From positions 62,001 to 126,000 of the forward strand of contig NZ_FXTI01000006.1 of the NCBI RefSeq assembly GCF_900182565.1: 64,000 nt of DNA, written 5' to 3'. Positions 50,528-58,508 of the stretch are shown here, piece after piece. Made by a program: the position numbers and the translations under genes. The notes under the pieces were generated by a model. The model was given only the letters and a program-made list of their open reading frames with translations, searched no databases and was not told the origin of the DNA. The number at the start of each line of letters is the position of its first letter. Position 1 is the stretch's first letter. Source of the stretch: Melghirimyces algeriensis. GTDB lineage: Bacteria > Bacillota > Bacilli > Thermoactinomycetales > DSM-45169.

Positions 50528-50568
50528 AAATCCAGGGAATGAAGCACGGATGTCTTCATCCCTGGATT
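50528..50568 (-). terminator. Hairpin downstream of katA
   Basis: AATCCAGGGAaTGAAG and CTTCATCCCTGGATT pair with one bulge; no T run follows on the minus strand. Confidence 0.5.
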
Positions 50569-50646
50569 CAGAACCATTGACACTAACATTTTGCAGCCAA
50601 CGAAGAGTGGTGAATTGAATCATTCCATGTGTCATTAAATTGATGC

Positions 50647-52107
50647 TTAATTTTCTTTTGTTAAGTACTCGCTGATATCGATTCCCAGAGCATCAGCGAG
50701 TCGTTGACCGTACTCCCGATCCGCCCGGTAAAAGTTGCAAATCGCCAGCATTTGTGTCTTTTCATTTGTTTTCTTCAGGTCATTGGCAAGATTCCTAATC
50801 AAGTGATTCTGTTCCGATTCACTGAAAGAACGCCAGAGTTCGCCCGCTTGGGTAAAATCGTCCGTTTTATGGAACTTGCGACGACCGGTGACACCTGAAA
50901 TGGGGGTCTCACTTTCCCGATATGCAGGATCTTCTTTGGGAGAATCCTCAAAGCGGTTGGGTTCATAATTGACAGGAGAAAAGTCGGTTCGGGCTTGCAT
51001 ATTTCCATCCCTTTGATAATTTCTTACTGGTGCATAAGGACAATTGATCGGCAGATTCAAATAGTTGGGTCCAATTCGATGGCGTTGGGTGTCCGGATAA
51101 GAAAACAGCCGGCCTTGCAAGAGTTTATCCTCGGAAGGTTCAATCCCCGGAACAACGGCACTGGGAGAGAACGCAGACTGCTCCACTTCCGCAAAATAGT
51201 TTTTCGGATTGCGGTTTAATGTCATCCGACCCACCCGTTGCAACGGATACTCATCTTCCGGCCACCTTTTGGTCGGATCGAGAGGGTCCCATTCAAAGCG
51301 ATCCATATCTTCCGGAGGCATCAATTGCACATAGAGATCCCACTCCGGGAACTCTCCTTTATCAATATGTTCGTAAAGATCCCTGGTCGCATGTTGGAAA
51401 TCCTTCCCTTGTACCCGCTCCACTTCTTCAGCAGTCAGGTTTTTTACACCTTGAAGTGGCTTCCAATGATATTTTACATAGATAACCTTTCCATCTGCAT
51501 TGACCCATTTGAAAGCATGAACGCCGAACCCTTCCATTTGCCGATAGTTGGCGGGGGTTCCGTAATCGGAAAACACCCACGTCATCATATGGGTAGACTC
51601 CGGGGAAAGCGTCATAAAGTCCCAATAACGATCCGGGTCCTGAATATTGGTATCTGGGGCAGGCTTCAGAGAATGGACCATATCAGGAAATTTAATGGCA
51701 TCCCGAATAAAGAAGACAGGCAGATGATTGCCAACCAAGTCATAATTCCCTTCCTCTGTATAAAACTTGACAGCAAACCCCCTCGGATCGCGGGCTGTTT
51801 CCGGGGAACCCGCCGGGTGAATCACTGTAGAAAAGCGGACAAAAACGGGGGTTTCTTTTCCTTCTTTCGCAAGGAACAGAGCTTTTGTGTAATCCTTCAT
51901 ACTGTTAGTCACTTTAAAAATCCCATGTGCTCCTGCTCCACGGGCATGGACAACCCGTTCCGGAACCCGTTCCCGATCAAAGTGAGCGATTTTTTCAATG
52001 AGATGGTAATCCTCCAACAGTGTGGGACCTCTTGATCCGGCGGTACGGGAATTCTGATTATCACCAACGGGAACACCCTGGTTAGTCGTTAAACGTTTAT
52101 GATCCAT
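50647..52107 (-). CDS. katA: Catalase (clade 3, small subunit)
   Basis: Heme enzyme that turns hydrogen peroxide into water and oxygen. 486 residues. Active-site His in VPERVVHARGAGAHGIF, distal Asn in GNYDLVGNHLPVFFIRD, proximal heme ligand Tyr in QGRLFSYPDTQRHRIGPN. Length and FERERVPER-like start are those of vegetative catalases. AAAGGTGGAG precedes the ATG. A PerR box overlaps the promoter, so peroxide induction is expected. Confidence 0.97.
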   Translation of the reverse strand: MDHKRLTTNQGVPVGDNQNSRTAGSRGPTLLEDYHLIEKIAHFDRERVPERVVHARGAGAHGIFKVTNSMKDYTKALFLAKEGKETPVFVRFSTVIHPAGSPETARDPRGFAVKFYTEEGNYDLVGNHLPVFFIRDAIKFPDMVHSLKPAPDTNIQDPDRYWDFMTLSPESTHMMTWVFSDYGTPANYRQMEGFGVHAFKWVNADGKVIYVKYHWKPLQGVKNLTAEEVERVQGKDFQHATRDLYEHIDKGEFPEWDLYVQLMPPEDMDRFEWDPLDPTKRWPEDEYPLQRVGRMTLNRNPKNYFAEVEQSAFSPSAVVPGIEPSEDKLLQGRLFSYPDTQRHRIGPNYLNLPINCPYAPVRNYQRDGNMQARTDFSPVNYEPNRFEDSPKEDPAYRESETPISGVTGRRKFHKTDDFTQAGELWRSFSESEQNHLIRNLANDLKKTNEKTQMLAICNFYRADREYGQRLADALGIDISEYLTKEN

Positions 52108-52157
52108 GATACTCCACCTTTATTGATAATTATTTTGCATTGATAATTAATCTCTTT

Positions 52158-52188
52158 TTATAATAATTATAAATAAGGGTGGTGTCAA
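52158..52188 (-). promoter_or_regulatory. katA promoter with a perfect PerR box
   Basis: Minus strand TTGACA (52188-52183), 17 bases, TATTAT (52165-52160). TTATAATAATTATAA at 52158-52172 matches the 7-1-7 Per box without mismatch and covers the -10. Two direct ATTGATAATT copies (52122-52131, 52139-52148), 17 bases apart, lie in the leader and may be extra Fur/PerR-like half-sites. Confidence 0.88.
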
Positions 52189-52426
52189 TCACTTTTTTCT
52201 TCTCCAATTGCTCCAAATTGAAAAGGGAGTCGTGTTCGCTGTATAGATCTCCTTTCAATGAAACGATCGACTGACTGCCTTTCGCCATTGCAAGAAGATG
52301 GATAACAAAACACGGACTCCCATTGGGTGAGCACCTGTAAGAGTAACAACTTTTGCAGAAACATTCTTTTCCAACCAACTAGTGGAGGGAAACCCTGTTT
52401 CCCCATCCTTGAAAACTTGAGGATTG
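52189..52426. other. Intergenic stretch with no supported gene
   Basis: Between the katA promoter and the GGCT gene. A minus frame of 61 codons (52255-52440) overlaps the end of the GGCT gene and has no ribosome site; its sequence is not recognised. It might be a gene remnant. Confidence 0.4.
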
Positions 52427-53311
52427 TTATTCACTACCATTCATCGTCATCCCAAATGTGTCTTTGAACCGTCGGCGTAATCCGCGATGGTAACTGTCGC
52501 TTACAATCCCTTTGCTTCCCCTCAGAATTTCACGTACATAATGCTCTGGTGGAGCAATCTCTTTTTTCTTATCTATCACAACAAAGGTCAACACATTTTC
52601 TACCGTTTTTCCATCGATGATAACAGGAACCCAAGCCGGACGATAAACGTTGTGATCCACTCCTTCTCTCCAAAAAAGATACTCCAACCCTTGTTGTTCA
52701 ACTTCATATACTTTCCCCTCTACCCTATCTCCTGGTTGTTCCACAATATCTGCACGTCCACCATCGGGACGAGGCAGAGTAAACCGCAAGGCATATCCAT
52801 GAAGGATTCCCCGACCCAGCACCTGTTGGAAAACGTCTCCCACACCATGGGAAAGAAAGCGCTGATGATCCATACAGGAACCATATGCAAAATACAGCCA
52901 ACGATTTTGCCGTTTGAGATCCCGTGCTTTCCAGTCACCGTACGGGACGGTTTTCATCGATCGTTGTCGGGGGCGAGCATAGAGATAAACATCCGACTCT
53001 ACACTGCCATGATCCGTTTGTACAGATAAACGGACCCGTCGATATTGATCCGGGAAATCCGGATCTTCCGGTCGGAATCCCTCCAACTCATCCAACCGGG
53101 ACAAGGTCTCCCGGTTTACCCGGTACAACTCCCCATAAACCCGTCTCTCTCCCGGAACAGAGAGTCCCGGATATCCCTGTAGGGTATCAAATAATTCCCC
53201 TTTGATCCAAGCCTGCATCGCCTCCGGTTTCGACTGAGCGAGCAAGGAGTGATACTTCTCTCCCCGCCGCAGGGAACCATATACAAACACCCGATGTTTT
53301 ACTTCGTGCAA
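52427..53311 (-). CDS. Tandem gamma-glutamylcyclotransferase (GGCT/AIG2-like) protein
   Basis: 294 residues made of two GGCT-fold halves. The first (to ~125) starts with VFVYGSLRRGEKYHSLL and has the acidic DELEGFRPEDPDFPDQYRR loop; the second (from ~140) starts with YFAYGSCMDHQRF, has RFTLPRPDGGRADIVEQPGD and the catalytic-type Glu in EGKVYEVE. The YGS loop binds the gamma-glutamyl group in this family. Fusion of an AIG2-type and a GGCT-type unit is uncommon. TTG 53311 is 6 bases from AAGGGGAG; the longer start sits on that site. Substrate unknown. Confidence 0.82.
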   Translation of the reverse strand: MHEVKHRVFVYGSLRRGEKYHSLLAQSKPEAMQAWIKGELFDTLQGYPGLSVPGERRVYGELYRVNRETLSRLDELEGFRPEDPDFPDQYRRVRLSVQTDHGSVESDVYLYARPRQRSMKTVPYGDWKARDLKRQNRWLYFAYGSCMDHQRFLSHGVGDVFQQVLGRGILHGYALRFTLPRPDGGRADIVEQPGDRVEGKVYEVEQQGLEYLFWREGVDHNVYRPAWVPVIIDGKTVENVLTFVVIDKKKEIAPPEHYVREILRGSKGIVSDSYHRGLRRRFKDTFGMTMNGSE

Positions 53312-53593
53312 ACCGGTCTCCCCTTCCTTCAAACATGAATCAAGATCAATCCTATAAAATTTATTACCAATATTTTATGCGATCATTTGCTTCAGAGAGC
53401 AAACAGCCATCCAACTCCTCCGGAATTTATGCGTTCCTTTGCTCCCAGAAACCTCCACAGAGTGCTACACTATCCGAAAAAATAAAACCCCATATTGACT
53501 CTACAGGGATCTGGATACATATTCATCCCCTTTCCTATCCTAAAATAACAGCAATAATCAGAATGATATCAAAATACGGGATAAAGATCCCGT

Positions 53594-53817
53594 GAGACTG
53601 CTGACAAAAATAATAAGAAGGGGATATCCGGTGGAGCATCCTTTTCCGACAACTCAGCGGAACCCCTGGAGGTCCCAACCGTTTAGCGGACAAGCTGCTT
53701 TTCCTTTTGTCCGCTGGTTGGGACCGGAGGGGGTGAAGCGGACTCCTTCCTCTTCGTTGCTGGAGGAAAGAGATGCGGAGACGGCAATCCCCTCTCCCAG
53801 ACTTTGTCATGAACCTC
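53594..53817 (+). repeat. Foldback repeat, copy 2 (MITE-like)
   Basis: About 224 bases, reverse complement of the unit at 32244-32453 with scattered changes and a ~12-base length difference near the AAAATAATAAGAAGG end. Ends GAGACTGCTGAC and GTCATGAACCTC. The core hairpin GGTCCCAACCgTTTAGCGGA against GTCCGCTGGTTGGGACC is kept. It is flanked by two near-identical small hairpins, ACGGGATAAAGATCCCGT (53577-53593 region) and ACGGGATAAAGTATCCCGT (53818-53836), as if a terminator had been duplicated on insertion. Confidence 0.75.
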
Positions 53818-53841
53818 ACGGGATAAAGTATCCCGTTTTTC

Positions 53842-54087
53842 TTACAACCTCCAAGGTAATGTCCTTGGTTGTCCGTCCTCCTCCGACTCCTCAGAACCCT
53901 CTGTACGCTTTTGATACCTTTCATAGGATTCAATCGCCCCTTGAACATCTTCCCAATACCTTGTCCCCTTGGCCAGTTCCACCAATATTTCGATCAATTT
54001 ATCTTCCGGTCGCTCATCATCCTGAGGAGACTTACACAGTTTTTGGGCTTCATCGACCAGTGAAGCGATCCGTTCTTTTTTTCCCAT
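53842..54087 (-). CDS. Small helical protein, unknown
   Basis: 81 residues, strongly charged and helical: MGKKERIASLVDEAQKLCKS, EDKLIEILVELAKGTRYWED, then an acidic tail TEGSEESEEDGQPR. GGAGG lies 7 bases before the ATG at 54087. No membrane segment or known motif. The hairpin at 53818-53836 lies just past its stop and may be its terminator, displaced from its T run by repeat copy 2. Confidence 0.6.
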   Translation of the reverse strand: MGKKERIASLVDEAQKLCKSPQDDERPEDKLIEILVELAKGTRYWEDVQGAIESYERYQKRTEGSEESEEDGQPRTLPWRL

Positions 54088-54233
54088 GTGACAACCTCCA
54101 ACTCCCAAGTGATAGAAATTACGTATATATACAATTCCGACTTAAAAACCCATAAGGAATCTCAGCCGTGCAACGTTTCAAAATCCATTATACAAGCTGA
54201 GACTTCTTCAGGAAATTATTCTTTGATGTAAAA

Positions 54234-54261
54234 CGAAAAAACCCCGGCTCAAAAGCCGGGG
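54234..54261 (-). terminator. Terminator of the DUF420 gene
   Basis: CCCCGGCT and AGCCGGGG with a 4-base loop; minus strand ends in TTTTTT. Confidence 0.88.
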
Positions 54262-54283
54262 CGGCAAAAGACAACGGGATCTT

Positions 54284-54841
54284 TCAGTAATACGGAGAGA
54301 TCAGAATATACACCAATACCCCTGTAATGCTGACATAAAGCCAGAGAGGCATCGTCCAACGAGCAATTTTACGATGTTTCTCCACTTTCATACTCAATCC
54401 CCGGAAGAAGGAAACCAATGCCAGGGGAACAATCATCGCTGCCAGTACTATATGGGTGATTAAAATGAAATAGTAAATGATCGCCAGCACACCATCCCCG
54501 CCATAGCTGGTGGAGGGGGCCATGGAATGATAGTACAGATATGAGATCAAAAACAGAAACGTGGATGCAAACGCTGCATAAATAAACCTTCGATGAAGCG
54601 TAATGTTCTTTCGACGGATAAAGAAGAGCGCTCCCAAAAGAAACAATGTGGTAAACGAGTTAAAGATGGCATTCAGTCGAGGGAGAAAAACCAATGTTTC
54701 ATGATCAACGGTCTGATCCTTCGGCATCACATACAAAACGGCTACAATGGCGACAATCAGAATGGAAAGCCCCGTCACCCAGGGAGTGTAATGGATATTT
54801 CTCTCCGGTCCATATTCTGATGATCGATTATTCTTTTCCAT
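54284..54841 (-). CDS. DUF420 membrane protein (CtaM/YozB-like)
   Basis: 185 residues, five helices. DUF420 pattern: PRLNAIFNSFTTLFLLGALF, the positively charged RRKNITLHRRFIYAAFASTF, YLYYHSMAPSTSYGG with conserved His, and ILITHIVLAAMIVPLALVSF with a second His, then KHRKIARWTMPLWLYVSITG. The conserved His suggest heme or metal contact; a relative in S. aureus (CtaM) is needed for heme-A oxidase maturation. Single gene with its own terminator. Confidence 0.9.
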   Translation of the reverse strand: MEKNNRSSEYGPERNIHYTPWVTGLSILIVAIVAVLYVMPKDQTVDHETLVFLPRLNAIFNSFTTLFLLGALFFIRRKNITLHRRFIYAAFASTFLFLISYLYYHSMAPSTSYGGDGVLAIIYYFILITHIVLAAMIVPLALVSFFRGLSMKVEKHRKIARWTMPLWLYVSITGVLVYILISPYY

Positions 54842-55016
54842 AAAAAATCACCCTGACACTCATGTTCTCATTCCTGTCATCAGTATAGCATGCCCTGTTT
54901 CTACACCCAAAACAGAAATCAACAAAAGCGTGGCAATACGATATATATGAGTTTCTCTTGAGAAGGGAAATTCTAATAAAACATTATTTTCAATTCAAAA
55001 TATATAATAAGACTTA

Positions 55017-55043
55017 TTGACGCTAAGAAAATATTGTTATAAA
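55017..55043 (+). promoter_or_regulatory. Promoter of the signal peptidase/toxin island
   Basis: TTGACG at 55017-55022 with an extended -10 TGTTATAAA at 55035-55043 (spacer 15, compensated by the TG). Confidence 0.5.
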
Positions 55044-55082
55044 AGTAGATATGCATTGTTACTAAAGAATGGAAGGAGGTAA

Positions 55083-55556
55083 TTGACAATCTATAAAAAA
55101 CAAGCCCTGCTAATCACCCTTTGCACTCTGGGATTCACACTTTTTTCCCTTATTTTCTTCTTCCGTTTTTTTCAATTTTATACCATCAAGGGAGAGAGTA
55201 TGAGTCCATCTTTACATAATGAAAGAACTTATTTGATGGAAAGAGGTCCGCTTCAACCAAACCGTGGAGATATTATTATTTTTAATGATAAAGAAGCACA
55301 AATCGCTTATGTCAAAAGGGTGATTGCTCTACAGGGAGAACAAATCCAAATTAAGAATGGCAACGTCTTTATTAATGGAGAAAAACTATATGAACCCTAT
55401 CGAGCTACAGATGAACAAATAGACTTTGGGCCGTTCCAAGTTCCAAAAAACCATGTATTCGTTCTAGGTGATAATCGATCAAAAAGTACTGATAGTCGCC
55501 AATTTGGTCCCATCTCCTTGCAACAGATTCGTGGAAAGATTGTGGGTTATGAATAA
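55083..55556 (+). CDS. Type I signal peptidase
   Basis: 157 residues, the short Gram-positive SipS type. One N-terminal membrane helix (ALLITLCTLGFTLFSLIFFF), catalytic Ser in IKGESMSPSL, box C RGDIIIFNDK, catalytic Lys in IAYVKRVIALQGE and box E VFVLGDNRSKSTDSRQFGPI. It cuts Sec signal peptides on the outer face of the membrane. The TTG start is only 3 bases after GGAGG, an unusually short gap; no better start exists before the catalytic Ser. It opens an AT-rich, same-strand group with Yip1, toxin and immunity genes, which suggests a dedicated processing role. Confidence 0.9.
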   Translation: MTIYKKQALLITLCTLGFTLFSLIFFFRFFQFYTIKGESMSPSLHNERTYLMERGPLQPNRGDIIIFNDKEAQIAYVKRVIALQGEQIQIKNGNVFINGEKLYEPYRATDEQIDFGPFQVPKNHVFVLGDNRSKSTDSRQFGPISLQQIRGKIVGYE

Positions 55557-55578
55557 GTACAATGAGGAGGTTGTTTAG

Positions 55579-56211
55579 ATGAATCCTTATTACAATACGA
55601 CAGACGATTCCACAAATCCTTGGCTCTCCATATGGATTCAACCCAAGGAGACAATTCGTGAACTTCTTCACAAACAATCGAAATTGCCCATAATATTAGC
55701 CCTTCTTTTCGGTATCATCATGATTTTGGACCATATGTCCAATAGAGATTGGGGAGACTCTGTCCCGTTATTTTTTATTTTCTTTAGCACCTTCATTTTG
55801 GGTCCAATAATCGGTTTTGTAGGTTGGTTTGTAGCCAGTGGAGTTTTTTTTGGTCTCGCTCGATTGTTTGGCGGAACTGCTACTTTCCTTGAAACAAGAT
55901 TAGCCGTTGCTTGGGCAACCATTCCCTATGTATTAAAAGGAACGTTATGGATTCCACAACTATTCATCTTTGGACGTGAAATGTTTACATCAGATACTCC
56001 CGTTATGGACAGTAGTTTGATTCTGATTCTACTATTCTTTTTATTTAGTTTGCTTGAATTGGTGATTCTCATTTGGCACGTAATTATCTTATCCCATGCT
56101 ATAGGAGAGGTTCATCAAATTTCAGCTTGGAAAGGCTTTGCGTCCGTAGTCACTGTCCCTGTCTCATTCTTTCTCGTTTTATTGATTCTTAGTGGGCTAC
56201 TATATGCGTGA
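55579..56211 (+). CDS. Yip1-domain membrane protein
   Basis: 210 residues, five helices, with the Yip1/YIPF-like layout: a soluble start with NPWLSIWIQPKETIRELLHK (the P-x-x-T-hydrophobic pattern of bacterial Yip1 proteins), GPIIGFVGWFVASGVFFGLA, LFGGTATFLETRLAVAWATI and a last helix. Its function in bacteria is unknown. AGGAGG precedes the ATG. It lies 22 bases after the signal peptidase and 9 before the toxin gene, so all are on one transcript. Confidence 0.85.
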   Translation: MNPYYNTTDDSTNPWLSIWIQPKETIRELLHKQSKLPIILALLFGIIMILDHMSNRDWGDSVPLFFIFFSTFILGPIIGFVGWFVASGVFFGLARLFGGTATFLETRLAVAWATIPYVLKGTLWIPQLFIFGREMFTSDTPVMDSSLILILLFFLFSLLELVILIWHVIILSHAIGEVHQISAWKGFASVVTVPVSFFLVLLILSGLLYA

Positions 56212-56220
56212 GGTTCAAAT

Positions 56221-57663
56221 ATGAAACAATCTTATCGACATTTTTTAAACCGGCGAGGCGCTTCTACTCTTGAGTATGTGATTATACTCGTTGCTGCAAT
56301 GATCTTGGCTACCCTCTTATATAACATGGTCTCAGGTGATGAAGTCAAAGGAAAAATCCTAACGGCGATCGAAAATGCTATTAATGGAAAGAGCTCAGGA
56401 GAAACCAACGAACCTCATAAAGACAAAGCATCACCAACAAAAAAGCCAGATAAGAAAAAGAAAGCATATTCAAAAAAATCAAATCCTTCATGGGAAAATA
56501 GACTCAAACAAAAATATAAGAAATACGAGGAATATATAAAATGTAGCAGAGCATTCCGTGGCGATATAGTCAGTTATTGGACATGTCTAAATCAAGACGA
56601 TATTGATAAAGATATCAAGGATTTTACTGAAGATCCTAAGGGGTATATAAATGATGTTTTAGGCTTGGATGATCTAAAAGAATCTGTGAACAAGCTTGCA
56701 AATGTCAATTATAAAGAGCAATTAAAGCAGGTATGGAATAACCCAGGCGGGTATCTGAAACGGAAAGGTGACTTTTTAAAACAGAAGTGGAAGGCATTTA
56801 ATCAAGACCCCATGGGTCATGCCAGCACTTTCGTAGCTGAAATTAGCGGGTGGAATGACGCTATAGCCTGGTGGACGGGAATTGACCCCCAAACGGGGGA
56901 AAAGCTTAGAATCCCAAATCGTCTGTTTCGACTTGGTACGGCGATACCTTTCTACACAAAGGCAGGTAAAGTTGCATCAAAAGCTACAGATCGGGATGTA
57001 CTCGATTTTCTTCATGACTTTGCATGTGCCAAAGGAAAAAACTCTTGTTCTAAACCAGATCTTAAAACGCATTCTAGTAATGATACGAACTTTGATTATG
57101 ATCCAAATAAAGTTAAAAAGCAACTCGATCCTGAAATGGGAAAAGTAAGTGAAGTTACGAAAACATATAAAAGGGACACAAAAAAATATAAAACAGGAGA
57201 TGAAGTTCTCAAAAGAAGAAAGATTGTCAATTGGGAAGGTAAAAAGAAATCCATATTTAACGGTGATAAAGACAAGGTGGATATACAAACAGAAGATGGA
57301 AAGAAGTTCTCCGTTCCCTTTAAGAATGGCTTCCCCAATTTTGATAAATGGTCAGCGATTGAGCTTAAGTTGCCGGAAGAGACATGGTTTAAATCAGACG
57401 TTGTTCAGTTTAGGGCACTAAATAGGAAAGTTTATCAACGTGCCCAGTCAGACCCCAACCTGAAAGAACAATTTACAGATGAAGAATTGGAAAAGTTAAA
57501 GAACGGCGAGAATATTAATAGGTTCACTTGGCACCATCATCAACAACCTGGTAAAATGCAGTTAGTTTTAAGAGATGTACATGGACAAGTAAGACATACT
57601 GGTGGTCGAGAGATTTGGGGAGGAGGAGAAGAGGGACGAACCGGAAAGTTAGATCCCAGTTAA
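56221..57663 (+). CDS. Polymorphic toxin with pilin-like N terminus and C-terminal WHH nuclease domain
   Basis: 480 residues in distinct blocks. 1-37: short basic lead, then RRGASTLEYVIILVAAMILA, the class III prepilin (Flp/TadE-like) pattern with Glu five residues past the glycine. 58-92: Lys/Pro/Ser-rich linker. 95-200: charged helical region. 201-252: EISGWNDAIAWWTGIDPQTG and a Gly-rich end, like the pre-toxin TG domain. 430-480: FTWHHHQQPGKMQLVLRDVH and RHTGGREIWGGG, the WHH type of HNH/endonuclease VII toxins; W437-H440, His454 and His459 are the probable active site. A SUKH immunity gene follows by 15 bases. Role as a DNase or RNase toxin and its export route are inferred. Confidence 0.82.
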   Translation: MKQSYRHFLNRRGASTLEYVIILVAAMILATLLYNMVSGDEVKGKILTAIENAINGKSSGETNEPHKDKASPTKKPDKKKKAYSKKSNPSWENRLKQKYKKYEEYIKCSRAFRGDIVSYWTCLNQDDIDKDIKDFTEDPKGYINDVLGLDDLKESVNKLANVNYKEQLKQVWNNPGGYLKRKGDFLKQKWKAFNQDPMGHASTFVAEISGWNDAIAWWTGIDPQTGEKLRIPNRLFRLGTAIPFYTKAGKVASKATDRDVLDFLHDFACAKGKNSCSKPDLKTHSSNDTNFDYDPNKVKKQLDPEMGKVSEVTKTYKRDTKKYKTGDEVLKRRKIVNWEGKKKSIFNGDKDKVDIQTEDGKKFSVPFKNGFPNFDKWSAIELKLPEETWFKSDVVQFRALNRKVYQRAQSDPNLKEQFTDEELEKLKNGENINRFTWHHHQQPGKMQLVLRDVHGQVRHTGGREIWGGGEEGRTGKLDPS

Positions 57664-57678
57664 AAGGAGGATCAAACA

Positions 57679-58167
57679 ATGGAATGGAGAAAAAATGAAA
57701 CACCCGCAAATTCATCCATAATCAGAGATATTGAACAAAAGCTGGGGATTTGCTTCCCAGCCGATTACTTGCAAGTAGTTAAAGACTCTCATGGAAAACA
57801 ACCCACTCCAAATGTTATCGACTTTGGAGGGCTTCAAGAAAAAGTTTTTGGAAGTTTATTATCTTTTGAAGAAGGATGCCCTGTTAATTTATGGTTTACT
57901 TATAAGTCAGTAAAAGATGTATTACCTAAAAAAGTGATCCCTTTTGGATGTGACCCTTTCGGTAACCTATATTGTTTTGATTATAGGAAGAGTGAAGACC
58001 CCACCATTGTCTACTGGTATCACGAAGCAGATCGGATTACTAAAGTATGTGATACCTTTACCGAGTTGGAAGGGATGTTCTACGAACCAGAGGGTATTGA
58101 AGAAGAAGTGGAAAAAGTCTTGAGACTGATGGAAGAAAATGAAAAGAATAACTTCGATTCTAAATAA
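57679..58167 (+). CDS. SUKH (SMI1/KNR4) family immunity protein
   Basis: 162 residues: IIRDIEQKLGICFPADYLQV near the start, DFGGLQEKVFGSLLSF, and the signature VIPFGCDPFGNLYCFDYRKS followed by IVYWYHEADRITKVCDTFTE. SUKH proteins are widespread immunity factors of polymorphic toxins, and WHH toxins are often paired with them. AAAGGAGG precedes the ATG; the gene is 15 bases after the toxin. It should neutralise the adjacent nuclease in the cytosol. Its first 24 codons are repeated 650 bases downstream. Confidence 0.88.
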   Translation: MEWRKNETPANSSIIRDIEQKLGICFPADYLQVVKDSHGKQPTPNVIDFGGLQEKVFGSLLSFEEGCPVNLWFTYKSVKDVLPKKVIPFGCDPFGNLYCFDYRKSEDPTIVYWYHEADRITKVCDTFTELEGMFYEPEGIEEEVEKVLRLMEENEKNNFDSK

Positions 58168-58193
58168 CTAAAAAACCATCTTTTGATAGGCAG

Positions 58194-58231
58194 AGACTGT
58201 TGACAACGTATCCAGGTCAGCAGTCTTTTTA
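58194..58231 (+). terminator. Terminator of the toxin/immunity operon
   Basis: AGACTGTTGAC and GTCAGCAGTCT pair (one G-T), then TTTTT. The arm resembles the end of the foldback repeat. Confidence 0.8.
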
Positions 58232-58315
58232 TATTAAAATAAGAAATTAAAATACAATATTTTCCCTCTTTTCCATACTCCCATCTATCTTATAAAATTA
58301 ACTTTTTAAGGTATA

Positions 58316-58392
58316 CGAAGGAGGATCAAACAATGGAATGGAGAAAAAATAAAACGCCTGCAAATTCATCCGTGACGAAGGAGATTGAATAG
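58316..58392 (+). pseudogene. Vestigial second immunity gene (5' fragment)
   Basis: The ribosome site and the first 18 codons of the immunity gene (from AGGAGGATCAAACAATGG on) are repeated almost exactly. The peptide MEWRKNKTPANSSVTKEIE ends in TAG at 58390-58392 where the intact gene has Gln-Lys. Nothing similar follows. This is the trace of a duplicated or replaced immunity gene, as seen where toxin/immunity cassettes are exchanged. Confidence 0.85.
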
Positions 58393-58452
58393 CTGGACAG
58401 GTGGAGGAAAATAGAAAAAACGACTGGGAACTTACTGACAAAAAAAGGGTCT

Positions 58453-58485
58453 AGACTGCTGACTTACATATGTGATAAGCAGTCT
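58453..58485 (-). terminator. Terminator of the FxLYD-like lipoprotein gene
   Basis: AGACTGCT and AGCAGTCT arms; the minus strand continues AGACCCTTTTTTT. Confidence 0.75.
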
Positions 58486-58508
58486 CAACCCATTCCATTG
58501 ATAGGTGA

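Noticed and set aside
52255..52440. 61-codon minus frame after the GGCT gene
   Set aside because: Overlaps the end of that gene in another frame and has no ribosome site; not recognised.
53335..53595. 86-codon plus frame divergent from the GGCT gene
   Set aside because: No ribosome site, low-complexity composition, ends exactly in the repeat.
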